Shown here one piece after another: positions 57,155 to 64,000 of a DNA stretch of 64,000 nt (the first letter of the stretch is position 1; the number at the start of each line of letters is the position of its first letter). The notes beneath the pieces were generated by a model. It saw only the letters and a list, made by a program, of their open reading frames with translations, did not search any database and was not told the origin of the DNA. Both the position numbers and the translations under genes were made by a program. This DNA comes from Hordeum vulgare subsp. vulgare (Eukaryota; Streptophyta; Magnoliopsida; Poales; Poaceae), in the NCBI RefSeq assembly GCF_904849725.1, contig NC_058521.1, forward strand, positions 429,058,676-429,122,675, in the 5' to 3' direction.

Positions 57155-60100
57155 CTACAAATCAAAAGGGTTCTTGGGTCGACGCGGAGTCAAGCTGGTT
57201 GTCACAAAGGTTGGCGGATTAACTTTCTTGTTCTTGTCGTCATAGGCGGCTTGATACTTTGATAAATCCAAGCTCGCTGGAAGGTGAGTCGCCGCCAAGC
57301 GGGATTCTTTGACAACGCGCTGGTAATCCTCTTGAGAAAATTCTGACCCGTCGTCCTTGAGCTGGGGAAAGCCTACCGATACTTCTTCAGGTTTTAATTT
57401 TCGAGCATACGCAAGACACCGACTCAAAGTAGTTAGAGCCCCTTTTCGGGCAGCTGGCCGGGTTAGCTCACCAATTTGAGGCGGAAGAGTAGATAAGCAG
57501 CCAAGCATCTTTTTGATTGATGTTATGGGTTCCTTGGCACCCATCACTGCTTTCACGGTCAGCATGCTTCCGGTATACAACTGCTCTGTTAAAGTATAAA
57601 TCGCCTTCAGCATCAGGACGCAGTCATTTTGAAGGTTGGCGGCTCTTGGACCTATATAAGGGGTAATAATGGTTAGTAACTTCTTCATGCTGAAATATTT
57701 ATTTACAAAGTACAAGGTCAGGGCCTTATTTCTTACCAAAGATAGCTTGTGCCATGTTGGAGATATGTTGCTTTTAGCCGGCCAGTTCTTGTTGCACAGT
57801 ATCCAATTTAGCTTCAGCTTTTTCTACACGCTTTACCATGGCATCTTGATCAGCTTGAGACTTCTTTAAGACGGCTTTCAGCTTCTCCATATCACATAAG
57901 ATTGTTTGATATTTCTCTTCTGATTTTGCCCGTGCATCTTGCTGATCGGCTAAATTTTTCTTTAAATCGCCAAATGCTGACTCAGCTTGGGCAAGAGATT
58001 CCTGTCAAAATATGTTATCAAGGGGCAAGTCTCAGAATTATTGCAAGCAACATCCCTGACACTTGGGGGCTAATGTATAATTTTCTAGGCGAAATTCTAC
58101 AGTATTAATACCCGTCTCATCTTTTCACAGATGACCCGGCCCTTGGGGGTTACAGGTCGAAAGTTTTCTTCCAAATTACCAAGACCCGACTCATCTTTTC
58201 ACAGATGACCCAGCCCTTGGGGGTTACAGGTCCAAAGTTTTCTTCCAAATTATCAAGACCCGGCTCATCTTTTCACAGATGACCCGGCCCTCGGGGAATA
58301 CAAGTTGAAAGTTCTTTTACTATCAAAGACCCGGCTCATCTTTTGGCAAATGACCCGGCCCTTGGGGGTTAATGAGGATAATACAGTATGCAGTAAGGCA
58401 TACCTCATGTTTGTTTTTCATCATGAGGAGCAGACTCTTTTCCATTTCGTAACTCGCCTCCAGGCGACTTGCAAAGCCGGAGCAAAGTTCTCTGAATTCA
58501 AGATTCTCATACTGGGAGAACTAAGCCTTGGAAAGTTCATACTCAATAGAAGGTTGAGTCGATGATGATACATGCTTCGATAGAACTGTTGAGGCCAGCT
58601 TAGAAAAGCGAGTGCCAGTGATTACCACAACATCTCGATCTTTTGTCGTTTTCAATGGACTTGGCGGATTAGGCGTTTCCATGGTTACCTTGGGCGAGTT
58701 CGAGAGATCCACTTGATCTTCAGGCTTATCTTTGGCCGGGTTATCCTGAATCGGCACAGATTTTTCAATAGGCTCTGAAGTTGTAATGGGAGCTGACCCG
58801 CCAGTTTTCCTCTTCTTCGCTTGTGCCCTAAAAGGAAAAGGGGGTGCGCTTAAAAAACAGACATTATTATCATCAGGACAATGTAAGTATTATAAAGGAC
58901 TTACCCTGGAACGCGGATCATCGGCGGAAGCGCTGACATCACTGAGTCGCCTGATGAAGGAGGAGAATTATGCAAAAGTAACACCTCAAGATATGACCGA
59001 GTTATAAATATGATCCAAAAGGAAATGAAAAAAGATGCTATTAAAAAGGTACGTCATTTTGCCTCTTCTTGGTTTTTGTTGGTAACCCGGACGCCAAGTC
59101 TCCAGAATGACTCCTAGTTTTCTTGGAAGCATGTTGCGCCTTCTTCAAAAGGAAATTAGGATCCAAACAAGCATTTGGGTGAGAAAAGGGAACTTTCCCA
59201 CAAATCCGCCTAGCTGGCTTAGGTGAAGGAGAAGATGAGTCGGAGGAAATAGAAATTACCTCTACGGAGTCTTCCTGGCTTTCATTGTCCTCGTTCTACA
59301 CAAGAGATACGGAGGTGTAAACAAAAAATTATAACAATAAATGGCGAGTTAAAGAAGATTGATTTTTACCTCTGAAAGTACGTCGCCGACTTGGGATTCG
59401 TCGGCATCAGACGGCTCGGTAACGGCGGCTTTGCCTTTACCCTTGGATTTCTTCTTTGGGGGCGGCCTGGCTTGCTTCAGGGCCATCTTTTTTGGCCTCC
59501 TGGACCAGAATTTGTCGCCCTTATGAAATGGCGTTTTTATTATGAGAATCATAGCTCAAATAAGTCGGAGAGGAATAAAGTAAAGGCGGGTTAAGTTCTT
59601 ACCTTTGGTGTCGGGGTGATCTTGCAAAACGGCTTAAGACCTATTTGGCCACACTTGGCCAAGGGCTCGCCGGTCAATTTCTTGATGATGGAGACGATGT
59701 CGTTTTCTGCCAGTGTTGTATGGAAATAACACTGGGGATGGTCCAAAGTGCCATCGAACTCACACATTAATCCGTCCTGGCGACTTAAGGGGAGGATGCG
59801 CCATTCAACCCAGCAGCGGATTAAGTCGACCCCAGTAATGCCGTTGTTTGTCAGAGATCTTAACTCGGATAGTACTGGGATAAGATCCGACTCCTCTGCT
59901 TCGGTAAGCTTGTCTGGGAGTTTGAAGTTTGTTGGAAGGCGCTCCTCCCTATAGCCAAGGAGCCTGTTCTCACCCTCAGGAGAAGTTTCCTGGCAGTAAA
60001 ACCAAGACTCGCCCCAGCCTTTGGGATGGCTTGGCATGGCGAGTGACGGGAATGGACTGTCCCTCCAACGTTGAACATTGACGCCTCAAGTTCCAAGCTA

Positions 60101-61190
60101 GGGTTGTTGGAAAATTCTGTCTGGCGATTCAAATGAAAGAAGTACCAGAATAAAGGAACTGAAGGTTCCATCCGCAAGTAGGCCTCACAGAACACTTGTA
60201 ATTGACATAAGTTGCTCATCGAGTTAGGCCCTAAGTCTTGCAGGCGGACATTCATAAAGGTCATGGCGTCTCTGAGGAATTTTGATCCAGGCGGCTTAAA
60301 ACCCCGTTCGAGGTGCTCAACAAAAACAACTATTTCTCCTTCGTTCGGGTTGGGAATCTCTTCTCCCAACCCGAAACGCCAACCGATAACCTCTTTGGGA
60401 TCAAGATTCCCCGTCTTCACACAGTTGTTGAGAAGAGTTTCAACAACCTTGGTTGGGAGCCAATCGGCTTTGAAAACGGCACCCATGCTACAAAGGGAGA
60501 AATTACGGGTAAATTAACTCACCAAGCGCCTACTAAATGGTTAAAAGATCCATTGACTCGCCAAACATTTGTCAGGTGAGCAAGGGAGTTTGTTGACTCG
60601 CCAACAAAGGGCCGGGTCAGAGTACCAGGGCGATTTATGAATTTCCCACTACTTAAGAGACATGGTTTAGGGCTTCAGAGGTGTTCGCTAAAATGGAGAA
60701 GTATGGATCTACAAACAGTTTTCATACGACACGCAGTAAAATATGGATCTACGGAGTAGGCAAAAATGAATGAGAAAAACTTGGATAAAACAACCTATGG
60801 CTAGGGTGAAAACAGTACAGTTGATCTGACGAAACCCTTTCTAGATCTTCAAACCAAGGCTAGTCAACTAGGGGTATGGAAGATGCTGTTGTGCTTATTG
60901 TCGTCATCATGAACTAACCGGCGATTACAGAGCCGTTCAAGGTGTTCTAAGGAAATGGCAGACATGAACCTCGAGAAACTAATATCTGCCTCTAATGGAG
61001 GGAGACTGACCTGGTAATGGCGGTTGGAGGCGAACGAGGAAAGATCCACGGCGAGTGTTGCGTGTTCGGCGGGCTTCGGAGTGCGTCGGACGCGGCGGTC
61101 GGAGACAGAGGTGTTCGGGCGGCGACGAAGCTCTCGGTGTGGTTGCGAGGAAGAAGGGGGCGACAAGATGGGTAGGTGGAAATGCATCCT
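57155..61190 (-). pseudogene. C antisense accessory gene, spliced, Transposase_28-type protein
   Basis: It runs opposite to C. A first exon near 61190-61011 ends in a donor, CCAG|GTCAGT. The main exon (60486-59603) carries the conserved domain: GLGEEIPNPNEGEIVVFVEHLERGF is the counterpart of the B block around ERVLLLSHLHRGF, followed by VFCEAYLRM, ESWFYCQE, NNGITGVDLIRCWVEWR. It ends TPTPK|GTAAGA. A frameshift near 60030-60070 breaks this exon. Later exons include a basic stretch at 59370-59520 (PPPKKKSKGKGKA, likely nuclear signal). The last frame (57155-57739) ends RRPKNPFDL. Intermediate exons between 59300 and 57740 are only partly resolved. Confidence 0.6.
58110..58370. repeat. 74-bp tandem repeat, about 3.5 copies
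   Basis: Units start at 58110, 58184, 58258 and 58329 with ACCCG[A/G/T]CTCATCTTTT, then GATGACCCGGCCCTTGGGGG. The third unit is 3 bases shorter. The repeat lies in an apparent intron of the C antisense gene. It is unrelated in sequence to the 70-bp array of B. Confidence 0.9.
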
Positions 61191-61514
61191 GTCTTGTCCC
61201 CCCGTCTATTTATTAAGTCAAGCGCTGGAATCAAGGCGCCACGCGCGGGAACTGCCAACGGGATAGAGATTCGCTATAATGGCGCCCAAAATTTTCGGGA
61301 TATCTATGCCGAAGGATTCGTTGGGGATCGCATCATTATCTCTTCCGAGATTAAAGGAAGAAGATGACGCCAACGGCCAAATAATTCGGCGATTTAGGTG
61401 TCTCCGCAACAAATGGCGGTTTAAGTGCGGGCTGCATAATAAGGAGTGAAATGAGTCGCCCCTCACTGGATGAAAGTGTTGGCATGAACAAATTCAAGTC
61501 AATCTGGGGCCTAA
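61191..61514. other. C region between antisense gene and 3' LTR
   Basis: On the minus strand an AATAAATAG TATA-like sequence near 61208-61216 lies just upstream of the putative first exon. A short purine-rich block (TCTGGGGCCTAA) precedes the 3' LTR and is the likely polypurine tract. No ORF is supported. Confidence 0.5.
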
Positions 61515-62024
61515 TGTTGGGGATATTATCTGTTGGGTAACCCGCCCTAGTTGGGCCGGGTCACCAAGCTGGCGACTCATCCTTAAAGTGGTTCAGGCTT
61601 GGGCCTGGAGAGGCTAGGAGCCAGATGGCGGTTCGAAGATCTTTGGGAAGAATCCATCATTGGTAAGATCTCCAAGTCTTAGAAAGATGGCGACTTAGAG
61701 ATAGAAAGGATCACGATTTGTCTAAATGCAAGGACTCTTGTAAACCCTAAGGGCTCGACCTGTATATAAAGGCGAGTCCCAGGGTAGGAGGGGGCGGGAT
61801 AGAAATCATTGAGTGCTAGGTCAGGCGAGTTACGCCCCCTTGTAATCGAAACACCATCAATACAAACACCAAGCATGACGTAGGCCTTTACCTCCTCACG
61901 AGGGGCCGAACCTGGGTAAATCTCTGTCTCGCTCCCGAATAACCCCTTTGAGTCGCCACCAAGGTGCACTGGCTCCAGCACTTAGTCCTTTCACGAGGAC
62001 ATCTGCCGTGACAAAACCACGAGA
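61515..62024 (+). repeat. C 3' LTR
   Basis: It is 510 bp and aligns with 48975-49484. The TATATAAA box is at 61763-61770. It is followed by the TSD AGACC and the continuing gag of A. Confidence 0.93.
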
Positions 62025-62666
62025 AGACCTTTGAGGGAACCTGCAAGCACCCTGCTGGTCTCTCCGAGCTACATCATTACATATACAAGCCGAGTGAGTC
62101 TTTGCGCGATTTCATCCAGCGCTGGACCACTCTCCACCACACAGTGGAGAACGTCGCCGAGCATCAGGCAGTCTGCGCTTTTAAAGCGGGCGTCAGGTAC
62201 CGAGAGTTGTACTTGAAGATCGGTCGGACAGGAGATATGTCTATGAGCAAGATGATGGAGATAGAAACCCGCTATGCCAATGAATAAGAACAAGACCGCC
62301 TCTGCAGCAGCAAAGGCAAAACAGTCGACGGAGATGCCAATTACAACCGAAAGCAAAAGCAGAAGGTAGAGCGCACACCGCCGGCAGAAGCAGTCGCTCT
62401 GGGAGCGGGAAAGTTCAAGAGAAAGGCCAAGAGCCAATCCCCCCCCCAAGAAATTCAAGAAGTAGTCTGGACTAGATATCCTTGATCAGCCGTGTGCAAT
62501 CCACACGAAAATAGATGACGAAGGCAACACCATAGTGCCTAAGCATACCAATCGACAATGCATGTTGTTGATCCAGAAATTCGGAGAGGATTAGTCGAGT
62601 GAGAAAGACCAAGAGAAGGAGGACGAAGAACAAGAAGACCCCTTTCCAAAGGTCTATGCCACTCTG
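62025..62666 (+). pseudogene. A gag, C-terminal part
   Basis: It resumes the gag of A after C: the frame reads FEGTCKHPAGLSELHHYIY, then SLRDFIQRWTTLHHTVENV and GDMSMSKMMEIETRYANE before TAA at about 62285. The rest to 62666 is a lysine-rich linker with stops (for example near 62464 and 62592). B has the matching region at 46240-46822. Confidence 0.85.
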
Positions 62667-63159
62667 ATGATCATTGTTGATGTCGAAAGCAAGAGTCGAC
62701 TGAAAGTGGTCAACAGAGAGGTCAACATGGCAGCTTCTTCCGCCCCAAACTATATCAAGTGGTCACAGACTGCCATCACCTTCGACCAGTCAGATCACCC
62801 GACCCATGTCCCCACTCCGGGACGTCATGCTTTTGTTGTCGACCCAGTGGTAGAAGGAGCTCAACTCCACAAGGTGTTGATGGACGGAGGGAGTGATTTG
62901 AACATCATGTACGCCGACACTCTCAAGGGGATGGGCATTCCGATGTCCAAACTCAGCGAAAGCAATATGCAGTTTCACGGAGTGATCCCAGGGAAGAAGG
63001 ACAAGTCACTCGGCCAGATCGCGTTACATGTCGTTTTCGGCTCTGACAAGAACTTCGGCAAGGAGAAACTCACGTTCGAGGTGGTGGACTTCGAGAGTGC
63101 CTACCATGCCATACTTGGTCGTCCAGTATATGTACGTTTCATGGTCCGACCATGTTACG
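62667..63159 (+). pseudogene. A aspartic protease, 3' truncated
   Basis: The frame aligns closely with the B protease (45372-46157): KVLMDGGSDLNIMYADTLKG is the active-site block and YHAILGRPVYVRFMVRPCYV the later one. It is cut at 63159 by element D. Up to that point the frame is open. Confidence 0.9.
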
Positions 63160-64000
63160 TGTCACACCCTGTTTTTCACCACAAGTATTTTATGTTGCAA
63201 AATCAGAGCTTGTTAAAACTTTTTCAAATAATGTTGTGAGTGCAATGTAAGCCCTTGTATGAGTGAATGCTTGCTTGCTTGATGACTCAAACCCATGAAA
63301 AACTTATTATTTTGCTCTCTTCAAAAACCCTTTTTCCTTTATATCAAGATCACCTTCATCATGTTGGGATACACTACTAGCTCATGAAGCCAAGTGGCAC
63401 TTCCAACCAAAGTTGGTGATCTGATCCAAATATTATTTTCATTCATTAAAAACATTAATTGGTGATTTAAAATATTATTTTCCTATTTTATATTTATGTC
63501 TGTTTCTAAGGCCAGGAATGATATTCCCACACGGAAAATTGCTTTCCTGCCTTAGAAAATTGTGAGTAAATTCATGGAAGCTCAGAAGGACATATATTTT
63601 CCATATATAAGATTTTCAACCCTATTTTATATTAATATTATTTGAGTAAAACCCTAAACACCATTTCTGTCTGTTTTAGCTTTTTGAGATGTTTCCAAGG
63701 GAAATAATCTTAATAAATTCTCATAAAATTACAGGAGCCCTCCCAAGCCATATTAGGTGCTCACATAAAATATCACCTTCATCCAAGGTGGGGAAGTGCA
63801 TCAAATGAGCCCAAAACCCTCTCTGTCCAGAGAAGAGTTGGAACAACTCTACATTGCAAAGTTTCTCCAATGGAGCTGAAACTTTGCAGAGGTGTTTGAC
63901 ACCCCAAATGAGGACTCCACACCAAAGATGAGATTTCTGAGACTCTGATTGGCCACACCTCCTTTGTAAAGGACAGAACTGGTCATTTTGGAGTATTTCC
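63160..64000 (+). mobile_element. D: LTR of another retrotransposon, right part off window
   Basis: It starts abruptly inside the A protease with TGTCACACCCTG, a typical Gypsy LTR start. The adjacent five bases TTACG would be its TSD. The remaining 840 bases are AT-rich and contain no supported gene. Superfamily and orientation are inferred from the LTR start only. Confidence 0.6.

Larger units (their letters stand above)
48975..62024 (+). mobile_element. C: Tat-lineage Gypsy with antisense gene
   Basis: This 13.05-kb element has LTRs at 48975-49484 and 61515-62024 (510 bp each) and TSD AGACC (48970-48974 and 62025-62029). Plus-strand order is gag, protease, RT, RNase H, second RNase H, integrase. 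A gene on the minus strand then fills 57155-61190. It is inserted into the gag of A. About 27 differences between the LTRs, roughly 5 percent, make it about as old as B or somewhat older. Confidence 0.93.
34646..63159 (+). mobile_element. A: Tat-lineage Gypsy element, split by B, C and D
   Basis: Pieces are the 5' LTR 34646-35210, PBS and gag start 35211-36253, gag middle 48668-48974, and gag end to protease 62025-63159. The rest of pol, any antisense gene and the 3' LTR lie beyond the right edge after element D. The gag and protease are clearly of the same family as B (for example ESKPETWLDDYRVAVQ in both). TSDs of B and C flank their insertions into A. Confidence 0.88.

Overview
The window is intergenic DNA from a large, repeat-rich grass genome, almost certainly Triticeae (wheat, Aegilops, barley or rye). 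The evidence is a BARE/Angela-type Copia LTR, a large Gypsy LTR derivative (LARD), an Athila/Sabrina-like remnant, Tat-lineage Gypsy elements with antisense genes, a Stowaway MITE and a hAT MITE. I see no host gene, rRNA, functional tRNA gene or CRISPR. Nearly every base falls in a nested stack of LTR retrotransposons, and most boundaries can be fixed by LTR ends and target-site duplications (TSDs).

Left half (1-34645). An Athila-like remnant on the minus strand (34099-34645) was the target for a LARD on the plus strand (23206-34098, its left tip outside the window). A chromodomain Gypsy on the minus strand, called G1 here (1-23205, also running off the left edge), inserted into the 5' LTR of the LARD. 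A Copia element of the Angela/BARE group (3703-12304, TSD CCTGA) then inserted into the 3' LTR of G1. G1 carries gag, protease, RT, RNase H, integrase and a chromodomain, broken by TAG codons and frameshifts. The LARD has no coding capacity, but its U5, primer-binding site, about 880-base leader and polypurine region are homologous to those of G1. The two therefore look like an autonomous/parasite pair sitting in the same window.

Right half (34646-64000). Element A (plus; LTR at 34646-35210) was inserted into the Athila-like LTR. Its gag was split by element B (36254-48667, minus, TSD GTGAT) and element C (48975-62024, plus, TSD AGACC), and its protease region by element D (63160 to the right edge). 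A and B are one Tat-lineage Gypsy family and C is a second one. B and C both have gag-PR-RT-RNaseH-second RNaseH-integrase on one strand. Both also have a spliced gene on the opposite strand, next to the 3' LTR, with its own promoter-like region. It encodes a protein of the 'putative gypsy-type transposon' (Transposase_28) kind. B also contains a 16-copy, 70-bp tandem array with hairpin-forming monomers.

The most unusual signals are four. (1) The LARD and G1 share all cis-acting parts. (2) The A/B family and C are each saturated with their own short motif (CCGA[G/C]TG in A/B, GGCGA[G/C]T in C) around a common CGA[G/C]T core, through LTRs, coding DNA, introns and satellite alike, together with an accessory antisense gene. 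(3) Pol III A/B-box-like tRNA modules lie inside the LTRs of G1 and the LARD. (4) The Angela copy has almost identical LTRs around a completely decayed coding region. All comparisons and difference counts were made by eye.
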